Part shown: one piece after another, positions 7,754 to 14,905 of the stretch
Position numbering within the stretch: the stretch's first letter is position 1
Layout: each line of letters opens with the position of its first letter
Assembly: GCA_944349615.1 (NCBI GenBank)
Contig: CALVNK010000004.1
Location: 1 to 40,260, forward strand
Length of the DNA stretch: 40,260 nt
Direction: 5' to 3'
Source: an uncultured Clostridia bacterium
GTDB taxonomy: Bacteria > Bacillota > Clostridia > Christensenellales > UBA1242
Program-made: the position numbers and the translations under genes
Notes under the pieces: model-generated
What the model saw: the letters and a program-made list of their open reading frames with translations, nothing else
Told to the model about the DNA's origin: nothing
The model's database searches: none

Positions 7754-7782
7754 ATTTTATTACTAAAATAAAATAAAGTCAA
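7754..7782 (-). promoter_or_regulatory. Promoter of the unknown gene-dut unit
   Basis: On the minus strand: TTGACT (7777-7782), a 17-base spacer and TAAAAT (7754-7759). Just upstream (7794-7821) is an AT-only inverted repeat AAAATTATAA/TTATAATTTT between this promoter and the dnaN stop; it could be a weak dnaN terminator. Confidence 0.72.
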
Positions 7783-7832
7783 TATCAGAATACAAAATTA
7801 TAATAATTTTTTTATAATTTTTTACAAATGTT

Positions 7833-8933
7833 TTAATTTATTACTCTTACAGGTAATATTAAATATAAAAATTCATCTTCTTCGGTTGGTACTATTACAC
7901 AAGGTGAGGATGGCTTATTAAAACATATCTTTATAAACTCATTATTATTAACCCTTAGACTCTCAAGAAAATATCTAGGATTAAATGATATCACTAAATC
8001 TTTTCCTGAAACATTGACAGGGATGTTTTCTTTAATATTTCCAATTTCTGAATTTGATGTTATGCAAAGATTATTTTCTTTTATGTCAAATTTAACAAAG
8101 TTATTATTACTTGCTCTAGAAAGCAGAGTTGCTCTTTCAAGAGCCTGTTCAAACTGTTCTTTATTAATTATGACAAAAGTCTCATAATTTGCTGGAATAA
8201 TCTGTTTATAGTTTATATAGTCTCCTTCTAGAAGTCTTGAGGTAACTTTAGTATCGCCGAGATCTGCCATCATTGTATAATCATCTATATAAATATTGAT
8301 TATATCATCACTATCATCGATAAGTTTTGAAAGTTCATTTAGACTTCTTGCAGGAACAACTACAGATTTTACTATATTTGATTTTATATGTTTTTTAACT
8401 CTAGCAAGTCTGTAGCCATCTAGAGCAACGCAATTTAGTTCGTTATTACTGATATCTAGAAGTACACCTTTTAGAATAGGGCGAGAGTCGTCAATTGCTA
8501 CTGAAAATATAGATTTATTTACACAAATTTTAAAATCTTTCTTTGATATACCAAAATATTCTTTTGTGGAAATTGTCTTAAAACCTGGGTATTCAATAGG
8601 ATTATAACACTGTATTATACTTTCACTGTCCTCATATCTTATAAACAGTTGATTTTTATCATTCAATTCAAGTTCTATCTGTGAATTTGTAAGTTTTTTA
8701 ACAAACTCAGTTATAAACCTTCCAGGTACAATTGTTTCCCCTTCAACCTTAACATCCGCTTTAATTTTCTTTTCTATGGTAAGTTCGGTATCAGTTGCAC
8801 TTATAATAAGAGTGTCATCTTCTGCTATAATTTTAATTCCTTCTAAAATTGGATTTGCTATCTTATTTGAAATTGCTTTACTAACTTTTAGAAAAGCATC
8901 GCTAAGTTCAAGTCCTTGACAAGTTACAAACAT
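7833..8933 (-). CDS. dnaN: DNA polymerase III beta subunit (sliding clamp)
   Basis: DnaN forms the ring-shaped dimer that tethers the replicative polymerase to DNA. The 366-residue length is typical, and the three-fold repeated clamp domain can be followed through the sequence. Landmarks include the N-terminal LSDAFLKVSKAISNK, the central VALDGYRLARV and the C-terminal YLILPVRVIN, which matches the usual YLIMPMRI/V ending. It follows dnaA on the same strand, as in most bacteria, but with an unusually AT-rich 342-base gap that holds the candidate origin. It has its own promoter and the RBS AAAGGAG. Confidence 0.96.
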   Translation of the reverse strand: MFVTCQGLELSDAFLKVSKAISNKIANPILEGIKIIAEDDTLIISATDTELTIEKKIKADVKVEGETIVPGRFITEFVKKLTNSQIELELNDKNQLFIRYEDSESIIQCYNPIEYPGFKTISTKEYFGISKKDFKICVNKSIFSVAIDDSRPILKGVLLDISNNELNCVALDGYRLARVKKHIKSNIVKSVVVPARSLNELSKLIDDSDDIINIYIDDYTMMADLGDTKVTSRLLEGDYINYKQIIPANYETFVIINKEQFEQALERATLLSRASNNNFVKFDIKENNLCITSNSEIGNIKENIPVNVSGKDLVISFNPRYFLESLRVNNNEFIKICFNKPSSPCVIVPTEEDEFLYLILPVRVIN

Positions 8934-8954
8934 AATTTTCTCCTTTACTTTCTT

Positions 8955-8983
8955 ATTATATCATAATATAAAAAATTAAGCAA
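8955..8983 (-). promoter_or_regulatory. Promoter of dnaN
   Basis: On the minus strand: TTGCTT (8978-8983), a 17-base spacer and TATAAT (8955-8960), about 20 bases before the dnaN ATG. The -35 variant TTGCTT is the same as in the promoter at 2232. Confidence 0.75.
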
Positions 8984-9187
8984 ATTAATAGTAGATTTTT
9001 AAATAAGAATTGAAAGATATTTTTTAATTTTAATATATCTTTATTATAGGTTTAATATAAAAAAATTTTCAAAAAAATTAAAATCACAAAAATTTTATCT
9101 TTCAAAAGCCTAAAGAAGATAGTATTTTTTATTTGTTAAATAATAATATTAATAATAATGAATGTGAAAATGTGTATAAAATAAAAA

Positions 9188-9247
9188 AAATCTATATATA
9201 GCAATTTTTACCATTAAAAATCCAAAACTTATACTATATATAGATTT
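9188..9247 (-). repeat. Nested inverted repeat downstream of dnaA
   Basis: AAATCTATATATAG (9188-9201) and CTATATATAGATTT (9234-9247) are a perfect 14-bp inverted repeat separated by 32 bases. The spacer holds a second inverted repeat ATTTTTA/TAAAAAT around CCAT. On the minus strand the structure is followed by a T-run, so it could terminate dnaA transcription; it could also be an origin element. Confidence 0.6.
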
Positions 9248-9253
9248 ATTGGA

Positions 9254-9274
9254 TGTGGATAACTATGTGGATAA
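9254..9274. promoter_or_regulatory. Two perfect DnaA boxes
   Basis: TGTGGATAA occurs at 9254-9262 and again at 9266-9274, both exact reverse complements of the DnaA box TTATCCACA, in the same orientation and three bases apart. They lie directly after the dnaA stop codon. Confidence 0.85.
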
Positions 9275-9275
9275 A

Positions 9276-10637
9276 TCAACAATTTTGTCCACTTTTCAAC
9301 AATTTTTTGATATCGTTTATAAAACTTTGAGTTTTAAAAGATGTCTTAAGTGCGTCTGAGATCTTATCGCGAGAGTGCATGATCGTTGTATGATCTCGTC
9401 CTCCAAAAAGTTTTCCAATTGAAACGAGTGGCATCTCAAGGATTTCACTTATAAGATATATTGCAATCATTCGCGGTTCAACAACTTCTTTGCTTTTCTT
9501 TTTTCCTATAATATCTGCCCTTGTGATATCAAAATATTTACAAACGCAATCTATAATATCATCAGGAGAAAGTCCTTCATTTTTTTCTTCTTCAATAAGA
9601 CCATTAAAAGCCTCATATGCCTCTTCCATTGTTGCACTTGGTTTATTTGAAAGGTTTGCAAGAAAATATATCTTTGAAAGCATACCTTCAAGATCACGAA
9701 TATTCGAGTCTATCTTTTCGGCAATAAAATCAATCACATTATCATCTATCACATACTTTTCAAGTTGACATTTTTTTCTTAAGATTGCAATTCTAGTTTC
9801 AAGGTCAGGCTGTTGTATATCTTGAATAAGTCCACTTGTAAAGCGAGAACGAAGTCTATCGGCAAGTGTTTCGATATCCTTTGGTGGACGATCGGAAGAA
9901 ATTATAATCTGTTTGTTGTTTTGATATAATTCATTAAAGGTATGAAAAAATTCTTCTTGAGTTGATGTTTTTTTTGAAATAAATTGAATATCATCTACCA
10001 TAAGTACATCAAGATTTCTATATTTTGCCCTAAACTCAAGTACTGCCTTATTTTTAGAAGCAGAGCCTAAACTTTCAATATAGTCGTTCGCAAATTGTTC
10101 GCAAGTTACATACATTACATTCAAATTTGGATTAAATTCCTTTAAATAATTTCCTATAGCGTGCAAAATATGAGTTTTACCAAGACCAACTCCGCCGTAA
10201 ATGAATAGGGGATTAAACTTTTCACCAGGATGTTCAGCCACACTTCTTGCAGCGGCATAGACAAACTGATTGCTTTTTCCAACGACAAAATTATCAAAAG
10301 TATATTTAGCATTAAAAGGATTTTTATTTACTTCAACGCCTTTTTCTTTTGAATTCTCACCATTTATCTTTACATACTCAATCTCTTCATTTTGGTCCAA
10401 AACTTCAATCTCTATGTTTTCGCCAAATATATCTTCTACTGCACTATTTAATTTATCAATATAGTTTCGTAGTATTTGATTTTTTGCAGAAGTTGAATTT
10501 GTGGCGATTATAAGTTTTTTACCGTCTACAAAATCTACAACTTTCAGTGGCTTAAACCACATCACATAGGATACATTTGATACATTAAGTTCAAGTTTTT
10601 CAAGCACCGCTTGCCAAAGTGAAGACAAATCTTGCAT
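9276..10637 (-). CDS. dnaA: Chromosomal replication initiator protein DnaA
   Basis: DnaA binds DnaA boxes, oligomerises with ATP and opens the origin. The 453-residue protein has the normal four-part layout: domain I (about 1-82, starting SSLWQAVLEKL with WFKPL), a short linker (about 83-106), the AAA+ domain with Walker A GGVGLGKTH (148-156), Walker B MVDDIQF (215-216 are the aspartates) and the ADRLRSRF sensor region, and the C-terminal DNA-binding domain with the signature GGRDHTTIMHSRDKI (from about 412). RBS AAAAGGAG precedes the ATG, with a promoter 30 bases upstream. It is transcribed toward dnaN and diverges from recF, so the common dnaA-dnaN-recF order has been rearranged. Confidence 0.98.
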   Translation of the reverse strand: MQDLSSLWQAVLEKLELNVSNVSYVMWFKPLKVVDFVDGKKLIIATNSTSAKNQILRNYIDKLNSAVEDIFGENIEIEVLDQNEEIEYVKINGENSKEKGVEVNKNPFNAKYTFDNFVVGKSNQFVYAAARSVAEHPGEKFNPLFIYGGVGLGKTHILHAIGNYLKEFNPNLNVMYVTCEQFANDYIESLGSASKNKAVLEFRAKYRNLDVLMVDDIQFISKKTSTQEEFFHTFNELYQNNKQIIISSDRPPKDIETLADRLRSRFTSGLIQDIQQPDLETRIAILRKKCQLEKYVIDDNVIDFIAEKIDSNIRDLEGMLSKIYFLANLSNKPSATMEEAYEAFNGLIEEEKNEGLSPDDIIDCVCKYFDITRADIIGKKKSKEVVEPRMIAIYLISEILEMPLVSIGKLFGGRDHTTIMHSRDKISDALKTSFKTQSFINDIKKLLKSGQNC

Positions 10638-10659
10638 ATTTTACTCCTTTTGCCTTTTT

Positions 10660-10704
10660 ATTATAATTTGAAAAATAAAAAAAGTCAATAAAGACTGACT
10701 TTTT
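10660..10704 (-). promoter_or_regulatory. dnaA promoter with an inverted repeat over the -35 box
   Basis: On the minus strand: TTGACT (10683-10688), a 17-base spacer and TATAAT (10660-10665). The -35 box lies within a perfect 9-bp inverted repeat, AAAAAGTCA (10679-10687) and TGACTTTTT (10696-10704), with an 8-base centre. This could be an operator; it contains no DnaA box. Confidence 0.7.
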
Positions 10705-10781
10705 GTATTAAAATATTTGTATAGAAAATTATATAAATTTTATGTAAAAATCGCAAATCTATAGAATAATTTTTCTTTTTG

Positions 10782-10790
10782 TGTTACAAT
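10782..10790 (+). promoter_or_regulatory. Extended -10 promoter placed for a leaderless recF mRNA
   Basis: TGTTACAAT ends seven bases before the recF ATG, so transcription should start at or next to the start codon. No -35 box and no RBS are visible. It closely resembles the mnmE promoter element TGTTATAAT. Confidence 0.6.
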
Positions 10791-10797
10791 AAAAAAG

Positions 10798-11859
10798 ATG
10801 GTAATAAGAAAACTCAAACTTAAAGATTTTAGGAATTATAGCGATAGTGAATTTAAGTTTGATGATAAACTAAATATCATTATTGGAAAGAACGCGCAAG
10901 GTAAGACAAATATACTTGAAGCTATATTTTTTGCAGTGCTTGGAAAAAGTTTTCGCACATCAAAAGAAAAGGAAGTTATAAAGTGGAATAGTCAGCGCGG
11001 ATTTATAAAAGCCTACTTTGCAAAGAAATATAGAGATGTAGAGATAGAGTTTTTATTTGACAGAGATCACAATAAGACAGTAAAAATAGATAACATTCCT
11101 ATTCGCAAGATAGGTGAACTGCTTTGTCAAGCAAATGCTGTATTCTTTTCGCCTGACGAACTTAAACTTATAAAAGAGTCTCCAGAAGAAAGACGAAGAT
11201 TTATGAATATAGATATATCGCAGACCAATAAGAAATATTTTTATATTTTAGGTAGATATGAAAAGGTATTACAGAATAGAAATAAACTGCTTAAAAGTAG
11301 CCCTGATATAAATGTCATTAAACAGACTATCGATATTTGGGATAGAGCACTTTGTGATCTTGCCGAGAAGATATTCTTAGAGAGAAAAAAGTTTATAGAG
11401 GACTTAGCTCCTTATGCAAGCCTTGCTCATGAATATATTTCTTCTGGCAAGGAAAAACTTGAAATAAAATATATAAGTTCGTTTAGTGAAAACTATGCTC
11501 AAAACATGCAAAAGGCACTCGCTAAAAATCTAGAAAAAGATTTTAAGCTTGGCTATACAACGGTTGGAGTGCATAGAGATGAGATTGATATATATTTAAA
11601 CGGAACAGAAGTTAAAAACTTTGGCAGTCGTGGCCAGCAGAGGACGAGTGCACTGTCATTAAAACTTGCAGAGATTGAGATTATAAAAAATAGGATAGGG
11701 GAATATCCAATTCTCCTTCTCGATGATGTGTTTAGTGAACTTGATAAAGACAGACGAGAAAGACTATTAAAATTTACATCAAAAACGCAAACGATAATAA
11801 CTTGTACAGATTTTGATGAAAATATAGAAGCAAATAAGATTTATATAAAAAATAATTAA
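10798..11859 (+). CDS. recF: DNA replication and repair protein RecF
   Basis: RecF is an SMC/ABC-type ATPase that helps RecO and RecR load RecA at single-strand gaps. The 353 residues show the full family pattern: the start VIRKLKLKDFRNY, Walker A GKNAQGKT (30-37), the signature region NFGSRGQQRTSALSLKLAE and Walker B ILLLDDVFSELD, followed by a short C-terminal part. The ATG at 10798 matches the normal start. Only seven bases separate it from a -10 box, and there is no RBS, so the transcript is probably leaderless. recF is on the plus strand, divergent from dnaA, whereas it is usually downstream of dnaN. Confidence 0.97.
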   Translation: MVIRKLKLKDFRNYSDSEFKFDDKLNIIIGKNAQGKTNILEAIFFAVLGKSFRTSKEKEVIKWNSQRGFIKAYFAKKYRDVEIEFLFDRDHNKTVKIDNIPIRKIGELLCQANAVFFSPDELKLIKESPEERRRFMNIDISQTNKKYFYILGRYEKVLQNRNKLLKSSPDINVIKQTIDIWDRALCDLAEKIFLERKKFIEDLAPYASLAHEYISSGKEKLEIKYISSFSENYAQNMQKALAKNLEKDFKLGYTTVGVHRDEIDIYLNGTEVKNFGSRGQQRTSALSLKLAEIEIIKNRIGEYPILLLDDVFSELDKDRRERLLKFTSKTQTIITCTDFDENIEANKIYIKNN

Positions 11860-11875
11860 AAAATTTAAATTTAGT

Positions 11876-11915
11876 AAAAAAAATAGGAAAATATTTAATT
11901 TTTTCCTATTTTTTA
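11876..11915. terminator. Bidirectional terminator between recF and the lipoprotein gene
   Basis: AAAAAATAGGAAAA pairs with TTTTTCCTATTTTTT across a short AT loop. The A-run and T-run on both sides serve both convergent genes, recF (+) and the lipoprotein gene (-). Confidence 0.85.
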
Positions 11916-11952
11916 TAAATTTTCAAGATATTTTTAAAAAAAATTAATAAAT

Positions 11953-13227
11953 TTAACTGAATTTAATAATTATATCTTCGCAATTTTCTAAAATTATAAA
12001 TTCATCATTTATTATATTAGAATTTACAAAATTAATATTTCCGTTTTGTGAATTTGATATAGATATTATATCACTTTCAAGATTTTCTTGATTTATCATG
12101 GTATTTTCAATATTAATAGTGAAATCAGTTAAATTATCGCCAGTGATAGCAAAACTTGTAGTATTTAAAGTTAAATTAATAAGTCTTAAACTGCCACTTT
12201 CTTCGCTATCATCTACAAGATTAAATATTAAACCGCTTGAGTTTATAGTTGTGTTTCTAAGTGACAGTATAGTTAAATTTTTTGAAAGAGGAATATTTAT
12301 AATAATATTAGTGTTAAAAATTCCATTTGCAAGTCTTATAACACTATTATTGACAGCACTATCTATCACACTTTGAAGATTAGAGTAATCGCTAACTGTA
12401 TGATTTGGCTGAATGGTAATTGGTAATTTAACAGTGAAATCTTGGTATGTTATTGTAAGTGTTGTATCGTCTATGGTAAGCGGAGTAGTTTTATATTGCA
12501 ATTTCGTTTGATCTATGACTTGTTTATTTCCATTTGTGTAAGTTGCCTCTATAACCATACCTGTAGGGTCAAAGATTTCTCCAGCATAATAAGTAGTTTT
12601 TGTTGGCAGAGATTCTAATTCAATTTTAAATATCTCCAGTGGAAGAACAAACAATTCAAATTCTTTTTTAAATTGTCTATATTCTATTGTAAGAATGGAT
12701 CCTTCCACAAGTGGAGTAGGATATGTAAGTTTTAATTGATCAATAGGAATGTCTTCTGATAAACCACTTTCATATTTAATACTGACTTTAAGACCGCTTA
12801 CATCTAAAATATCTCCTTCATAATAGAGGTCTTCGATTACCTTGCTTCCAACCTCCATATAAATTATATCGCCTTCATCGATGATAATATCACATGAAGC
12901 GGATAGATCGCTATCAACAACCTTACAAGTTATAGTAGTTCTTCCATTATTAAGTCCTTCCACTTTGCCAAAGCCATCAACCCTTGCAATGACAGGATCG
13001 GCAGATGTCCACTGTAATCTTCCAGTCAAACTCACATCGCTAGGAGTGACATTTACATTTATATATTTAAATCCATTTCTACTTATATAATATTCTTCTT
13101 CAGTAAATGAAATATCTGTAATTTCAGTTTTTTTACCACAACCTACAAACAAAACAGGCACTAAAATAAGAAGCGCCAAAATCATAATTAAAGAAAAAAT
13201 ACTAAAAAAACGCGATTTTTTGCTCAT
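11953..13227 (-). CDS. Surface lipoprotein with Ig-like (Big_2/Big_3) domains and a beta-helix-like C-terminus
   Basis: The 424-residue protein starts with a lipoprotein signal: a basic N-terminus MSKKSRFF, a hydrophobic core and the lipobox LFVGC with Cys30, so it should be lipid-anchored on the outer face of the membrane. Residues about 33-110 match the Big_2 bacterial Ig-like pattern (LQWTSADPVIARVDGFGKVE, then GRTTITCKV). Two Big_3-like repeats follow (about 115-185 and 190-265), each with YYxGxxxDxxGxxxxxxYxxG and TLTIxYxxF elements. The remainder (about 275-424) is rich in short Asn/Ile strands with INLTLNTTSF-like repeats, suggesting a parallel beta-helix. I chose the ATG at 13227, with an AAGGAG RBS, over upstream in-frame starts because it begins the signal peptide. 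The function is unknown; a cell-surface binding or structural role is inferred. Confidence 0.85.
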   Translation of the reverse strand: MSKKSRFFSIFSLIMILALLILVPVLFVGCGKKTEITDISFTEEEYYISRNGFKYINVNVTPSDVSLTGRLQWTSADPVIARVDGFGKVEGLNNGRTTITCKVVDSDLSASCDIIIDEGDIIYMEVGSKVIEDLYYEGDILDVSGLKVSIKYESGLSEDIPIDQLKLTYPTPLVEGSILTIEYRQFKKEFELFVLPLEIFKIELESLPTKTTYYAGEIFDPTGMVIEATYTNGNKQVIDQTKLQYKTTPLTIDDTTLTITYQDFTVKLPITIQPNHTVSDYSNLQSVIDSAVNNSVIRLANGIFNTNIIINIPLSKNLTILSLRNTTINSSGLIFNLVDDSEESGSLRLINLTLNTTSFAITGDNLTDFTINIENTMINQENLESDIISISNSQNGNINFVNSNIINDEFIILENCEDIIIKFS

Positions 13228-13371
13228 TTTTTCTCCTTTTTTGATATATTTTGTTAAATTTTGTTGTTTGATATACGATTTTAAGTTTATTTTTTGTTTA
13301 TTAAAAACCAAATTTAATAATGTTTAAAATGGCTCTTTAATAATTTTTTATTATGAATAAAAATTAAAATT

Positions 13372-13397
13372 AACTATTTTAAAAGTTTTAAATAGTT
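13372..13397 (-). terminator. Terminator-like hairpin at the trpS stop
   Basis: AACTATTT (13372-13379) and AAATAGTT (13390-13397) form an AT-only stem that includes the trpS stop codon. On the minus strand a T-rich tract follows. It is weaker than the other terminators in the window. Confidence 0.5.
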
Positions 13398-14432
13398 TAG
13401 TCCCATCGCCTCTTTCATTTCTTCTAGAGTGGCTTTTGCAACTAGGCTTGCCTTTAAAGAATTTTCAAAAAGAAGATTATAAATATCATTTACATTTTTT
13501 TCTAGTTCTAACTTTTTCTCTCGAATAGGGGCTAAGAGTTCTTGAAGAATGTTATTTAAAAATAGTTTAACTTTTACGTCACCAAGTCCGCCTTTTCTAT
13601 AGTGAGCCTTAAGTTCGTCAAGATTTCTATAGTCTGGCAAGTATTTTTTAAAATGTTCTTCTTTTGCAAATGCGTCAAGGTATGCAAATACAATATTACC
13701 TTCTATCTTTCCAGGATCACTCACGCGAATATGGTCAGGATCGGTATAGGCTGACATAACCTTTTCTTTGATTGTCTTTTCATCATCACAAAGATAAATT
13801 GCATTTCCAGCCGATTTTGACATCTTTATTTTTCCGTCAAGGCCTGGAAGTCTTTGGCAGATCTTGTTTTCATTTAAAAATGCTTTTGGCGTGTTAAAAA
13901 TAGGATTTTGTGGTTTATATGTGTTATTAAAAGATTGCAAAACTTCTCGCGTTTGTTCAACCATAGGAAGTTGGTCCTCTCCAACAGGTACAAGTGTAGT
14001 CTTAAAGGCGAGTATATCGGCAGCCTGTGAAACAGGATAGGTCAAAAAGCCAACAGGGATAGATTTTACAAAATCTCGCTGTTTTAATTCTTCTTTAATT
14101 GTAGGGTTGCGTTGCAATCTTGAAACCGTGACTAAATTTAAAAAATATGAAGTCATCTCAAAAAGTTCGGGCACTTGTGATTGAATAAAGATGTTGACTT
14201 TATTTATATCAATGCCAGCACTGATATAGTCCATAGCAACTTGTATAATATTATTTTTAACCTTATCCACATTGTTAAAGTTGTCAGTCAGGGCTTGCGT
14301 GTCAGCAATCATAATATAAAATTTATCAAAATCAGTGTTTTGAAGTGCAACTCTATTTTGCACCGAACCTACGTAATGCCCTAAATGTAGATTTCCGGTT
14401 GGCCTATCGCCTGTAAGTATTATCTCTTTCAT
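13374..14432 (-). CDS. trpS: Tryptophanyl-tRNA synthetase
   Basis: This class I aminoacyl-tRNA synthetase charges tRNA(Trp). The protein has 352 residues. Both ATP-site signatures are present: HLGH (16-19, in the stretch TGDRPTGNLHLGHY) and KMSKS (203-207). The VPVGEDQ segment (about 148-154) typical of TrpRS is also present. I chose the ATG at 14432 because the family starts a few residues before ILTGDRPTG; an in-frame TTG two codons upstream is the alternative. No RBS is close to this ATG. The nearest, AAAGGAGA (14484-14491), is 51 bases upstream at the expected 5' end of the transcript. No T-box leader is visible. Confidence 0.96.
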   Translation of the reverse strand: MKEIILTGDRPTGNLHLGHYVGSVQNRVALQNTDFDKFYIMIADTQALTDNFNNVDKVKNNIIQVAMDYISAGIDINKVNIFIQSQVPELFEMTSYFLNLVTVSRLQRNPTIKEELKQRDFVKSIPVGFLTYPVSQAADILAFKTTLVPVGEDQLPMVEQTREVLQSFNNTYKPQNPIFNTPKAFLNENKICQRLPGLDGKIKMSKSAGNAIYLCDDEKTIKEKVMSAYTDPDHIRVSDPGKIEGNIVFAYLDAFAKEEHFKKYLPDYRNLDELKAHYRKGGLGDVKVKLFLNNILQELLAPIREKKLELEKNVNDIYNLLFENSLKASLVAKATLEEMKEAMGLNYLKLLK

Positions 14433-14497
14433 AATCAATTTTAGAAAAACTTGATAAAAAAAGTTCTATCAAAGTCTTATCTTTCTCCTTTGTTTAA

Positions 14498-14526
14498 ATT
14501 ATAAAATTTTATTTTGATAATGTCAA
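14498..14526 (-). promoter_or_regulatory. Consensus promoter of trpS
   Basis: On the minus strand: TTGACA (14521-14526), a 17-base spacer and TATAAT (14498-14503), both perfect. The start of transcription would be near 14491, giving a leader of about 60 bases that begins with AAAGGAGA. The leader contains a weak TTGATA/TATCAA hairpin. Confidence 0.85.
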
Positions 14527-14633
14527 ATGAATTATAATTTTATTAAGTATGTATTTGGAAACAAATTATTTTATATTGTTTTTACTAATTTTTTTATTGC
14601 TATAGAAAAAAATTGTAAAAAAATTATAAAAAA

Positions 14634-14662
14634 TTGACAAAATTTGCCGATTTTTATGTTAT
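14634..14662 (+). promoter_or_regulatory. Possible distal promoter of the giant gene
   Basis: TTGACA (14634-14639), a 17-base spacer and TGTTAT (14657-14662). If used, the leader would be about 235 bases. It contains a weak TTTCGA/TCGAAA inverted repeat (14747-14770) and no riboswitch that I recognise. Confidence 0.45.
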
Positions 14663-14807
14663 TTTCATATATTTTGCTTAAATTATTAGTATACAAAAGA
14701 TAAATAATTAATTATAAAAGATTTAATCTTCGCATCTATCACCTGTTTTCGACATAAATTCTACTCGAAATTTTAACTCAATTGCAAGTAAAATTGTTTA
14801 AATCGTT

Positions 14808-14835
14808 TTGTTTTTAAGCGTTTATATTATATAAT
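14808..14835 (+). promoter_or_regulatory. Proximal promoter of the giant gene
   Basis: TTGTTT (14808-14813), a 16-base spacer and TATAAT (14830-14835). The RBS AAGGAG (14890-14895) follows ten bases before the ATG at 14906. The -10 is a perfect match but the -35 is weak. Confidence 0.55.
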
Positions 14836-14905
14836 ATTTAAAAATAAATAATATACTACTTACTTGCTTTTCGGTTATACTTTTGCTAAAAGGAGATAAA
14901 GAGTT

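Larger units (their letters stand above)
8984..9275. other. Candidate replication origin (oriC) between dnaA and dnaN
   Basis: No gene is present. The stretch combines the usual origin signs: two perfect DnaA boxes next to the dnaA stop (9254-9274), a one-mismatch box TGTGTATAA (9171-9179), a very AT-rich tract (about 8970-9190) suited to unwinding, a run of AAT/TAA triplets near 9141-9160, and a long perfect inverted repeat (9188-9247). Its place beside dnaA and dnaN matches the B. subtilis region where unwinding occurs. No DnaA boxes were seen upstream of dnaA, so this appears to be the only cluster here. Confidence 0.6.

Noticed and set aside
13228..13311. N-terminal extension of the lipoprotein gene
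   Set aside because: It would bury the signal peptide; the ATG at 13227 has an AAGGAG RBS and begins a normal lipoprotein signal.
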